Assembly (NCBI GenBank): GCA_002325785.1
Contig: DCSU01000099.1
Coordinates: 8,561 to 30,015, forward strand
Direction of reading: 5' to 3'
DNA length: 21,455 nucleotides
From: Bacteroidales bacterium UBA1458
GTDB lineage: Bacteria > Bacteroidota > Bacteroidia > Bacteroidales > VadinHA17
This document shows, one piece after another, positions 1 through 7,253 of this stretch. The notes under the pieces were generated by a model, which saw only the letters and a list, made by a program, of their open reading frames with translations, did not search any database and was not told the DNA's origin. How positions within the stretch are numbered: position 1 is the stretch's first letter; each line of letters starts with the position of its first letter. The translations under genes and the position numbers were made by a program.

Positions 1-153
1 CAATAGGCAGTAGGCAGTAGTGAAAATTTTCGATTTCAGAATGTCGATTATCGATTTAATCAAAATTCGCAAATCGGAAATCGCAAATCCTTCAAAATTT
101 CGACTTTACGGACTTTTGACTTTACGGACTTTATGGACTTTAAAGACTAGTCT
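1..153. repeat. Intergenic word-repeat arrays before the first gene
   Basis: Three kinds of short repeated word follow one another. Bases 2-20 are AATAGGCAGTAGGCAGTAG, a word seen again at 10238 and 10317 and, as a shortened inverted variant, near 13749. Bases 28-101 are an AT-rich run of degenerate CGATTT/AAATCG words on both strands. Bases 102-153 are near-perfect tandem GACTTTAYG units of 9 bp (starting at 102, 118, 127 and 136, with a 7-bp GACTTTT at 111), ending in GACTAGTCT directly against the ATG at 154. No promoter match is visible here. The stretch carries no coding signal. Confidence 0.75.
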
Positions 154-1140
154 ATGACAAGAAAAATAATTATATTGTTGACCCTGGCGGTCTTGTGTGT
201 GCCTTCTGCCGGACAGGAGTTCACTGTCATGTTCTACAACGTTGAGAATCTCTTTGACACTACTGATGACACCACCAGGAATGATGACGAATTTCTTCCG
301 GAAGGCAGCAGAAGGTGGACCGGAAACAGGTATCATAAGAAGATCAGTGCCCTGTCGCGGGTCATTGCAGCGGCAGGAGAATGGGAACTGCCGGCACTGG
401 TAGGCCTGTGCGAGGTGGAGAATGAGGAGGTGGTGAAGGACCTGGCCTACGGCACTATCCTGTCGGCCGGCAATTACGGGATCGTTCACCGCGATTCTCC
501 CGATCCCAGGGGTATTGACCTCGCGCTCCTGTACAGGCGTGATCATTTCAGGATTGCAGATGTCAGGTCATGGATCCCGGAAAGGGCAGCCGGTGATCCG
601 TTTGAATCGAGAAACCTGCTATATATAAAAGCGGCGATGGCAGATGATACACTGCATGTCATCCTCTGCCATTTTCCGTCACGAAGGGGAGGAGTGCTGG
701 CTACGGAGCATGCAAGGGAAGAGATGGCGATTCTCGTCAGGGAAAAAACCGATTCGATCATATCAGCAAATGATAAAGCCTCAGTCCTTGTAATGGGCGA
801 TTTCAACGCCGGACCCGGGGAGGAGATAATGGGAAACCTTACTCGCGGAAACCTTCTTTTGAATGCCGCCGGCAGGCTTGCTTCAGAGGAAAAGGGATCA
901 TATAAGTATCAGGGTACATGGGAGGTTATAGACCAGATCCTCGTGACACCATCTCTTGCAGAAGGAAACGGGCCATTTCAGGCTGATATGGAGTCAGTGA
1001 GGATCCTGGATGCTTCCTTTCTTTTAACAGAAGATCCTGCTTATCCCGGGAAGAAGCCGCATGCCACCTACTCGGGTTTCAGGTGGGCGGGAGGGTATTC
1101 TGATCACCTGCCTGTAATGATCACCATTTCTCAAAGGTGA
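154..1140 (+). CDS. Secreted endonuclease/exonuclease/phosphatase-family protein
   Basis: A 328-residue protein of the EEP (DNase I-like) fold, whose members hydrolyse phosphodiester or phosphomonoester bonds with divalent metal. The motifs appear in family order: FYNVENLFD (27-35), the metal-binding glutamate in GLCEVEN (84-90), GIDLALLY (120-127), CHFPSRRGG (172-180), GDFNAGP (215-221) and the C-terminal SDHLPV (about 314-319). Residues 1-20 form a signal peptide (MTRK, a hydrophobic stretch, then PSAG before Q21), so it is probably periplasmic or exported. Its substrate cannot be told from sequence; Bacteroidota commonly carry such exported EEP proteins. The ATG at 154 is chosen because it gives a full signal peptide, although it directly abuts a tandem repeat. 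It converges on the CCA-adding gene with only 3 bp between the stops. Confidence 0.88.
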   Translation: MTRKIIILLTLAVLCVPSAGQEFTVMFYNVENLFDTTDDTTRNDDEFLPEGSRRWTGNRYHKKISALSRVIAAAGEWELPALVGLCEVENEEVVKDLAYGTILSAGNYGIVHRDSPDPRGIDLALLYRRDHFRIADVRSWIPERAAGDPFESRNLLYIKAAMADDTLHVILCHFPSRRGGVLATEHAREEMAILVREKTDSIISANDKASVLVMGDFNAGPGEEIMGNLTRGNLLLNAAGRLASEEKGSYKYQGTWEVIDQILVTPSLAEGNGPFQADMESVRILDASFLLTEDPAYPGKKPHATYSGFRWAGGYSDHLPVMITISQR

Positions 1141-1143
1141 ATA

Positions 1144-2556
1144 TCACTTCGGTTTCAACCCAAGTTCCAGACCTTTTTTTATCATGAACTCCCTCGCCGA
1201 TTCGTGTTCATTTGGTATGACACCGTCGAGAATGGCCTCCTTGATGGCAGACTTTATCACACCAACAACAGGCCCGGGAGGTATATCGAACGCGGCAATA
1301 ATCTCATCGCCATGTACAGGAGGCTGGAATGTCCTTACGGCATCTTTCTCCTCAATCTCCTTAAGTTTTTGGCGCACAAGGGCGAAATTATCACGGTGCT
1401 TCTGAACCTTCATCCTGTTTCCGGATGTGATGTCAGCTTCGCAGAGCAGCATCAGGTCGTCGATATCATCACCAGCCTCAAACAAAAGTCTTCTTACGGC
1501 TGAGTCAGTCACCTCCTCCTGCACAAGTGAGATAGGCCTCAGGTGCAGGCCTACGAGCTTTTTCACATACTTCATCCTGTCGTTAAGGGGAAGCTTCAGG
1601 CGAGTGAAGATTTCAGGTACTATTTTGGTACCCAGGAATTCATGTCCGTGGAAAGTCCAGCCGGTACCAGGCACAAATCTTTTTGTCAGCGGTTTGGCGA
1701 TATCGTGCAGGAGAGCTGCCCACCTGAGCCACAGGTCATCACTCTTCTCCGCCGTATTATCGAGCACCTTCAGGGTATGGTGGAAGTTGTCCTTATGTCC
1801 TTTTCCCTCCTTGTCCTCGACGCCCTTCAGTTTATCAACCTCAGGCAGGATGATCTTCATCAGACCTGTCTCATCAAGCAGAAGCAGGCCGACAGACGGT
1901 ACTGCCGTTGCCATGATTTTATTCAGTTCGGTGGTGATCCTTTCTGCTGAGACGATTTTGATTCTTTCTGCATTACGGCTGATGGAAACGAGAGTATCAT
2001 CAGCAATCCTGAAACCAAGTTGGGCTGCGAATCTCACAGCCCTCATCATGCGCAGTGGATCATCACTGAAGGTGGTGTCAGGTTCAAGCGGCGTGCGGAT
2101 GATACCATTGCTGATATCCTCTATGCCCCCGAACGGGTCAAGTACCTCTCCGGGGTTAGCGGCGTTGAGGCTTATGGCCAGGGCATTGATGGTGAAATCA
2201 CGCCTCTTCTGATCGTCTTCAAGAGTACCGGGAGCAACGGATGGTTTGCGGGAGTTTTCGGAATAAGATTCTTTCCTGGCGCCTACAAACTCAACGTCGT
2301 AGTCCCGGTAACGAAACATCGCCGTACCGAAGGTTTTGAAGACTGTCACCTTGATATCGGGGCTTATCTCCCTGGCAACTGCCCTGGCCATCGCCGGTCC
2401 GTCACCAAGCACTACGATATCAACGTCCTTGTCAGGATGGACCCGTCCCATGATATGGTCACGCACATATCCACCGATGACATACACGTCAACCTGTTCT
2501 CTGTCAGCCACCCGGGCGACAATCTCAAAAATCCTGTCATCAGGAAAAATATTCAT
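1144..2556 (-). CDS. cca: CCA tRNA nucleotidyltransferase with HD domain
   Basis: A 470-residue class II tRNA nucleotidyltransferase that adds or repairs the 3'-CCA end of tRNAs in the cytosol. The N-terminal head has GGYVRD (28-33), then the catalytic carboxylates D44 and D46 in DVDIVV, followed by the RRDFTINAL motif (118-126) that precedes the nucleotide-selecting region. An HD phosphohydrolase domain follows, with HH at 259-260 and the HD doublet in ALLHDIAKP (281-289). The length matches Bacteroidota HD-containing enzymes, commonly annotated as CCA-adding enzyme or poly(A) polymerase-like. Poly(A) polymerase activity is the main alternative, but the HD domain favours CCA addition. It is divergent from the thioredoxin gene. 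Confidence 0.9.
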   Translation of the reverse strand: MNIFPDDRIFEIVARVADREQVDVYVIGGYVRDHIMGRVHPDKDVDIVVLGDGPAMARAVAREISPDIKVTVFKTFGTAMFRYRDYDVEFVGARKESYSENSRKPSVAPGTLEDDQKRRDFTINALAISLNAANPGEVLDPFGGIEDISNGIIRTPLEPDTTFSDDPLRMMRAVRFAAQLGFRIADDTLVSISRNAERIKIVSAERITTELNKIMATAVPSVGLLLLDETGLMKIILPEVDKLKGVEDKEGKGHKDNFHHTLKVLDNTAEKSDDLWLRWAALLHDIAKPLTKRFVPGTGWTFHGHEFLGTKIVPEIFTRLKLPLNDRMKYVKKLVGLHLRPISLVQEEVTDSAVRRLLFEAGDDIDDLMLLCEADITSGNRMKVQKHRDNFALVRQKLKEIEEKDAVRTFQPPVHGDEIIAAFDIPPGPVVGVIKSAIKEAILDGVIPNEHESAREFMIKKGLELGLKPK

Positions 2557-2588
2557 AATCTATCTGACAAATTAACCGTAGCCGGTGA

Positions 2589-2596
2589 CAAAATTA
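2589..2596 (-). promoter_or_regulatory. Candidate -7 element for cca
   Basis: Read on the minus strand, TAATTTTG matches the Bacteroidota -7 consensus TAnnTTTG and lies 32 bp upstream of the cca start. No convincing -33 TTTG is seen about 19 bp further upstream, so the call rests on the -7 box alone. Confidence 0.35.
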
Positions 2597-2707
2597 CAAT
2601 TAATAGCCTAACTTGTTGAGAAAATGATGCCAGACGACTTGCGGCACGGCTCTTGCTAAAGGTGAACAATAAATATATTAATCTGTTAAACAATTAAAAG
2701 AATAGAT

Positions 2708-3070
2708 ATGGCAGAGCATTTGACAAAAGAGACGTTTCTTGAGAAGGTTTTTAACTTTGAGCAAAACAAAGAGTGGAAATATACCGGTGACAAGCCTTGC
2801 ATAATTGACTTTTATGCTGACTGGTGTGGTCCCTGCAAGATGGTAGCCCCTTTGCTTGAGGAGCTTTCAAAAGAGTATGACGGGAAACTTTATGTGTATA
2901 AGATTGATACTGAGGCAGAGCAGGAGCTGGCTTCAGTATTCGGAATAAGAAGCATACCATCCCTGCTGTTTGTCCCGATGGAGGGGCAGCCTCAGATGGC
3001 AATGGGCGCATTGCCTAAAGAAACCTTTGAAAAGGCGTTTAAAGATATATTTGGAATAGAAAAGAATTAA
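2708..3070 (+). CDS. trxA: Thioredoxin
   Basis: A 120-residue cytosolic thioredoxin that reduces protein disulfides. It has the active site WCGPC (C40 and C43), the buried D34 in the preceding strand (IIDFYADWC) and the cis-proline P84 in SIPS. There is no signal peptide or membrane anchor, and length and motifs are standard for the family. An A-rich stretch precedes the ATG, as is usual in Bacteroidota, which rely little on Shine-Dalgarno pairing. It appears to be a single-gene unit, with a strong hairpin 129 bp after its stop. The intervening 3' region is unusually long and shares sequence with another intergenic element near 11100. Confidence 0.93.
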   Translation: MAEHLTKETFLEKVFNFEQNKEWKYTGDKPCIIDFYADWCGPCKMVAPLLEELSKEYDGKLYVYKIDTEAEQELASVFGIRSIPSLLFVPMEGQPQMAMGALPKETFEKAFKDIFGIEKN

Positions 3071-3139
3071 AAAGAAAAATAAATCAATTTTTTTTGTGTT
3101 TTTTCAAAACAATATTGTAACTTATACGTTTAATTTATT

Positions 3140-3222
3140 GAAGGTAGTTTTCTAACAGAAGAGTTAGTTTTCTGGAATTTAGGTTAGGGTTTCGAGTTGA
3201 AGCCCCGCTCAGGCGGGGCTTC
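3140..3222 (+). other. Candidate structured 3' UTR or small RNA after the thioredoxin gene
   Basis: This stretch has no coding potential that I can see. It contains CTAAC...GTTAG (a small hairpin, about 3152-3167), GTTAGTTTT, and the 11-mer ATTTAGGTTAG at 3177-3187, which is followed 11 nt later by the terminator hairpin. The same 11-mer, with GTTAGTTTT nearby and a terminator hairpin 18 nt downstream, occurs on the minus strand near 11112. A weak promoter-like pair, TTTC at 3102 and TACGTTTA at 3125 with a 19-bp spacer, precedes it (one mismatch in each box). It could be a long 3' UTR of the thioredoxin mRNA or an independent RNA. Confidence 0.3.
3199..3222 (+). terminator. Strong hairpin terminator after the thioredoxin gene
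   Basis: A perfect 10-bp G+C-rich stem (GAAGCCCCGC with its complement) and a TCAG tetraloop, followed on the plus strand by a moderately T-rich CTTGATTTTATG. It lies between the convergent thioredoxin and xseB genes, so it may serve both. The minus-strand side lacks a U tract. Confidence 0.7.
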
Positions 3223-3246
3223 CTTGATTTTATGCTGTCGGGATTG

Positions 3247-3447
3247 TTACGGCTTAAGATCCTGTATGATCCCATCTATTTTCTCGCCTGTTTCGCGGAG
3301 TCTCTGTCTGCATATTTTAATCAGTTCTGCAGCTTTTTTGACATCCTCAGAGAGCCTGTCGATATCTGCTTCGCCCTCCTCTATTTTCTTAAGGATATCT
3401 TCAATGCCCTTTACGGCCTCATTGAAACCTGTCTCTTTTTTTGCCAT
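3247..3447 (-). CDS. xseB: Exodeoxyribonuclease VII small subunit
   Basis: A 66-residue, almost entirely helical, charged protein matching XseB. Its helical pair contains FNEAVKGIEDILKKIEEGE, the family's typical opening. XseB forms a coiled-coil assembly with XseA in the exonuclease VII complex, which degrades single-stranded DNA to oligonucleotides in repair. The size is normal for the family. It lies 3 bp after the xseA stop, so the two subunits are co-transcribed and probably translationally coupled. It is the last gene of the four-gene minus-strand operon. Confidence 0.88.
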   Translation of the reverse strand: MAKKETGFNEAVKGIEDILKKIEEGEADIDRLSEDVKKAAELIKICRQRLRETGEKIDGIIQDLKP

Positions 3448-3450
3448 TGG

Positions 3451-4707
3451 TTATCTCTTATGAGTTAATTCATTTACAGTGCTTGATGCCTTTCCATCCT
3501 CAAAGTGGGTTATGATGGTGTCTTCCGGCTGGATTTCATTTATGGAGCGCACTATTTTGCCATTTCTGGAGGTAAGGGTAAATCCCCGTCTCATCACTCC
3601 GGCCGGATCCAGGTGGCGAAGTGATTTTTCCATGCGGTCAGTTACTTCCCCGGCACTGCGGAGCACCCTGGAGACAGAACGCTCGAGTGTATCAAAATGA
3701 TAATCAAGTCTTTCCCTTTTTACTCGTACAATGAGTCCTGCTGTGGCTGCTATGCGGTTACGGAGTGAAGAGAGGTGTTCGCCGGCAGCGGACAGAATGT
3801 CTGTTACGGCGGAGGTGAGTGATCCGGCCATCTCAACAATCCTGTTCTCACAGTCGAGGGTCCTATCAACGAGGAAACCGGCGACGGCTGTAGGGGTCTT
3901 CAGTGCCCTCCATGCCACCATGTCAGTCACGGACTGGTCTTTATCGTGACCTATCCCGGTGAGGACCGGCAAAGGGCACTGGGTCACATGGTAAGCTATC
4001 TCGTAGCTGTCAAACCAGCTCAGGTCGGTGGTTGATCCTCCGCCCCGGATAATGACCACGGCATCAAACCGTTCCGCCTCATCATAAATCATGTTCAGGG
4101 CTTCAGTGACGGAGCTTTCTGTTGCTTCGCCCTGCAATACCGCTTCGAACAGCTCAGGCACGAATACATATCCGTAAGGGTTATTCAGGAGATGGTTGAT
4201 GAAATCCTGGTAGCCTGCCGCCTTTGATGATGATACCACCGCGATATTCCGTGGGTAAGGGGCAAGGCTGAGTTCCCCGTTCATAGAGATGACCCCGTCG
4301 GCTGTCAGGCGTCGTATGATTGACTCCCGTCTCAGGGCCATATCACCTGCGGTATAGGATGGGTCTATATCCGAAATATTGAGGCTTAGACCATAAAGCT
4401 CATGGTACTCCACCGTCGCTTTGCAAAGGATGGAAATGCCCTGCCGGATTGGTATTCCTGTGCTGGCAGTGAAGAATGTGTTGAGCGACCGGAATTTTGA
4501 AGACCATATTGTTGCCCTTGCCCTGGCCGTGATCCGTCCCCCCGGAGTGTCGCTGCCGGTGAGTTCCAGGTAACAGTGTCCGGCACTGTGTAGTTTCATC
4601 TCGGCAATCTCTGCCACCACCCAGAATGCCCCCGGTAGCGCCTCGTAGATCTTGTCGCGAATCAGTCCCTGAAGCTCTGTGAGAGATATTTTTTCGCCCT
4701 GGGTCAT
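3451..4707 (-). CDS. xseA: Exodeoxyribonuclease VII large subunit
   Basis: A 418-residue catalytic subunit of exonuclease VII. The N-terminal OB-fold (about 1-115) starts with SLTELQGLIRDKIYEAL and contains FWVVAEIAEMK. The nuclease domain holds RGGGSTTDLSWFDS (221-234), GIGHDKDQSVTD (251-262) and TPTAVA (271-276), all hallmarks of XseA. The C-terminal half has the long helical region expected to wrap with XseB, and then a short RRGFTLT segment. It sits 40 bp downstream of the subtilase stop and 3 bp upstream of xseB. Confidence 0.93.
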   Translation of the reverse strand: MTQGEKISLTELQGLIRDKIYEALPGAFWVVAEIAEMKLHSAGHCYLELTGSDTPGGRITARARATIWSSKFRSLNTFFTASTGIPIRQGISILCKATVEYHELYGLSLNISDIDPSYTAGDMALRRESIIRRLTADGVISMNGELSLAPYPRNIAVVSSSKAAGYQDFINHLLNNPYGYVFVPELFEAVLQGEATESSVTEALNMIYDEAERFDAVVIIRGGGSTTDLSWFDSYEIAYHVTQCPLPVLTGIGHDKDQSVTDMVAWRALKTPTAVAGFLVDRTLDCENRIVEMAGSLTSAVTDILSAAGEHLSSLRNRIAATAGLIVRVKRERLDYHFDTLERSVSRVLRSAGEVTDRMEKSLRHLDPAGVMRRGFTLTSRNGKIVRSINEIQPEDTIITHFEDGKASSTVNELTHKR

Positions 4708-4747
4708 CTTTTGTGCCTCTGCATTTGGAATACAATTGGGCCCAGAT

Positions 4748-6397
4748 TCATCTTCTGAGCCTTATCATTTTGAAGACCCTTTCGCCCTGTTCCGTCTCCA
4801 CCCTGACGAAATAGATGCCCTGTGCCATCCTGCCGAAACCCTCAATCCGGAGGGAACGCGATGCATAGATTGGGAAATGTTGCTGTTTGACCTGGCTGCC
4901 GGTGTTTGATGAAACGGTGACCGTCAGAGTGCCAGGCGCCTCGCGGAACCAGAGGTTTATCTCATCAACGAACGGATTGGGTCCGGCGGTCATCATTACT
5001 TCCGGTATGAAGGTAAGTATCTCTTCAAGGTATCCGAGTGTCTTGAGAAAATCCGGAAGGCCATAACCGAATAGTGTATCCGGATAGTTATACCTGTCGC
5101 TGCTCCTGTGCAGGGCGTCAATGATCTCTGTGGGTGAGGCTTCCGGCACGGCCTGCATCAGTGAGGCGCATAGCCCGCTTATTACAGGGCAGGAGAATGA
5201 GGTTCCGCTGCCGGTGTGCCATACTCCGGGTTCGAACTGTATCGGCAGACTGACGCCGGGGGCTACAACGTCGGGCTTAACCTGTCCGTCAGATGAATAG
5301 CCTGCAGATGAGAAGTCGGAGATGGTAAGGTCATGTCTCACCGCACCCACGCCAAGGACACTGTCGCCGTCGGACGGAGCTATGATTCTGAGCCAATCGT
5401 TATTGCGCTCATTCCCGGCGCTGTTGACTACCAGTATTCCTTTAGAGGCAGCCATGTCAGCGGCTCTGGTGATAAAGGCCGTATTGCCGTCCATGTCGCT
5501 GAATGTGTAGTCCATTGACGGATCGTCGAAGGCGAAATATCCCAGTGATGAGGTTATTATGTCTGCCCCGGCGCTGTCGGCGTATTCAGCTCCAGCGGCC
5601 CAGTAGTCTTCCTCTACGGGGAATTCCGATTCATTATCCTCCGTGCGTAGCAGTAGGTAATCCGCTCCAGGAGCTGTGCCGTTAAGGATACCGGGGATGA
5701 CTCCTGCGAGAATTGACATTACGGATGTGCCATGGGTATGGTAATCGTAAACATATTCTGCCCCCTTTACAAAATCGCGTGTTGCGATGACACCTCCACG
5801 GGCATGGAGTGATGTCAGCGATTCAATAATGTCGGCATTAAGGAATCCTGCATCGAGGACCGCAATAAGCTTGTTTCTGCCATTGAAGCCGGACTGATGA
5901 AGGACCTGCCCGTTATGAGGCAGTCTCGGGTCAAAAGCGTCAGGATCAGTGGCAGGTGATGTCAGCCCGTATTTGCTGCCGGCTGATTTGGCAGGGACTG
6001 AGGGTTGTTTTACCAGCCTGACACTGTCGATAAACCAAAGCTCTGCCAGTTCGCCGGTATCTGCCTGTTTGTCATAGGAGAACAGTGCCGTATTCATCCA
6101 TTTTGATGCACACCTGAATGATAATCCCAGACCGGTTACCGTTGTGATATGCTCTCTGCTGACGGGTATGTCACTTAATACGGGGAAGGGTATCCCCAGC
6201 TTTTCCCTTCTGGCTGCAGCTGCGGGGGAGAGAAGTTCTTCAGGCGACCAGGATTCCGGTCCGGATCCCTTGTCATTGAAGTAAACGCGGTAGAGATAAA
6301 GATCATTATAATCCGCAGCGACCTGTGCATGTGACGAGTAGAGGCTGGCAGCCAGCAGAAAGGTCAGCAGGGGTTTTATGATCTTTTGCCGGTTCAT
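4748..6397 (-). CDS. Type IX-secreted subtilisin-like serine protease
   Basis: A 549-residue S8 peptidase with a signal peptide (about 1-24, ending SSHAQ) and a prodomain-like region to about residue 170. The catalytic triad is visible as D182 in AVLDAGF, H222 in HTHGTSV and S400 in GSGTSFSCPV; the oxyanion asparagine is in NSAGNE (325-330). Residues 468-549 match the type A C-terminal sorting domain of the type IX system: GPNPF near its start, GIYFVRVET and a basic KMIRLRR end. The protein is therefore probably exported and then anchored or released at the outer surface. Its start codon overlaps the stop of the MORN gene (ATGA). The substrate is unknown. Confidence 0.9.
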   Translation of the reverse strand: MNRQKIIKPLLTFLLAASLYSSHAQVAADYNDLYLYRVYFNDKGSGPESWSPEELLSPAAAARREKLGIPFPVLSDIPVSREHITTVTGLGLSFRCASKWMNTALFSYDKQADTGELAELWFIDSVRLVKQPSVPAKSAGSKYGLTSPATDPDAFDPRLPHNGQVLHQSGFNGRNKLIAVLDAGFLNADIIESLTSLHARGGVIATRDFVKGAEYVYDYHTHGTSVMSILAGVIPGILNGTAPGADYLLLRTEDNESEFPVEEDYWAAGAEYADSAGADIITSSLGYFAFDDPSMDYTFSDMDGNTAFITRAADMAASKGILVVNSAGNERNNDWLRIIAPSDGDSVLGVGAVRHDLTISDFSSAGYSSDGQVKPDVVAPGVSLPIQFEPGVWHTGSGTSFSCPVISGLCASLMQAVPEASPTEIIDALHRSSDRYNYPDTLFGYGLPDFLKTLGYLEEILTFIPEVMMTAGPNPFVDEINLWFREAPGTLTVTVSSNTGSQVKQQHFPIYASRSLRIEGFGRMAQGIYFVRVETEQGERVFKMIRLRR

Positions 6398-7173
6398 TGG
6401 ATGATAGCTCCGGTAACATCCCTGACCTCAATCTTCCCCTTGTTTTTTTCCAGGTCGTCGAGAAACCTTGTTTCGGTCTCGGCCTGTTTCGGGTCAGCTG
6501 GTACTCCATCTTTATAAACGATTATCTTCTTAAGCGAACCGTCCTCGTTGAAGATCATCCAGTCGCCGCTTCTGACATCATCTTTGTATCTTCCCTCGTA
6601 GTAGAGTTTGCCATTGGGGTGGTAGTATGAGAAGGGGCCTTCTAGTCTGCCATCCATGTATTCGGTCCTTAGGGTAACAGAGCCGTCGGGGTAATACTGA
6701 AGCCACTCACCTGTTCTTTTGCCGTAGTCCCATGTCACCTTCTCAGCCAGGGTGCTGTCAGGGTAGTATTTCAGCGACTGGCCGTGTCTTTTATTCTGGT
6801 GGTAGTACTCTTCGCAGATGAGATAGTGTGGCTGTGTTCCCGACCAGAATCTCCATAGCCCTTCCTTGCTGCGGGTAACGTATTTTCCCTCAGCGGCTTT
6901 GAGTCCGTCATCATAATAGAATACTGCGGCAGCCTCATCCTTACCGTCGGTGTATGTCAGCTCGGAGAGGAGTGTGCCTTCCACGGTATATCTCTTAAAC
7001 AGTCCGACAGGACTGTCATCTTTGAAAGTGCCTTCATACATCACTGTTCCGTCAGGATACTTTTTAATCCACGGACCCTGTTTCCTGCCATTGGAGTCTG
7101 TAGCATTCTGTGCGGTCGAAATAACAGGTAGCAGAAGCACCAGAACCAGAGTTAAATATTTTCGTTTGAGCAT
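6394..7173 (-). CDS. Secreted MORN-repeat (YwqK-like) protein
   Basis: A 259-residue protein built of degenerate MORN-type repeats of the antitoxin YwqK-like class. Units such as GPWIKKYPDGTVMYEG, GEWLQYYPDGSVTLRTEY, GPFSYYHPNGKLYYEG and GDWMIFNEDGSLKK recur roughly every 20-25 residues from 33 to 220. I choose the ATG at 7173 over one 13 codons upstream because it gives a clean signal peptide: MLKRKY, a hydrophobic core, then STAQ. The function is unknown; in Bacteroidota such proteins are common, usually exported, and of undefined role. The 4-bp overlap with the protease gene implies coupled translation. No clear promoter is seen between it and the dnaK terminator. Confidence 0.78.
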   Translation of the reverse strand: MLKRKYLTLVLVLLLPVISTAQNATDSNGRKQGPWIKKYPDGTVMYEGTFKDDSPVGLFKRYTVEGTLLSELTYTDGKDEAAAVFYYDDGLKAAEGKYVTRSKEGLWRFWSGTQPHYLICEEYYHQNKRHGQSLKYYPDSTLAEKVTWDYGKRTGEWLQYYPDGSVTLRTEYMDGRLEGPFSYYHPNGKLYYEGRYKDDVRSGDWMIFNEDGSLKKIIVYKDGVPADPKQAETETRFLDDLEKNKGKIEVRDVTGAIIQ

Positions 7174-7193
7174 TGTTTGCAGTTTGATGTAAA

Positions 7194-7234
7194 AGTAAGA
7201 AAAAAGCCGCAATGGCTTTCACCGTTGCGGCTTT
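7194..7234 (-). terminator. Rho-independent terminator after dnaK
   Basis: On the minus strand AAAGCCGCAA pairs with TTGCGGCTTT (10 bp; stem ends 7203-7212 and 7225-7234) around a 12-base loop, followed by TTTCTTACTTTTAC. It lies 20 bases after the dnaK stop and 21 bases before the MORN gene's start. Confidence 0.85.
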
Positions 7235-7253
7235 GGGAGATATATAATAGTTG

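Noticed and set aside
1427..2212. Long plus-strand open frame opposite cca
   Set aside because: Ser/Arg-rich translation with no recognisable domain, entirely antisense to a well-supported gene; a reading-frame shadow.
7174..7212. A 13-codon upstream start for the MORN-repeat gene
   Set aside because: It would run into the dnaK terminator and spoil the signal peptide; the ATG at 7173 gives a normal one.
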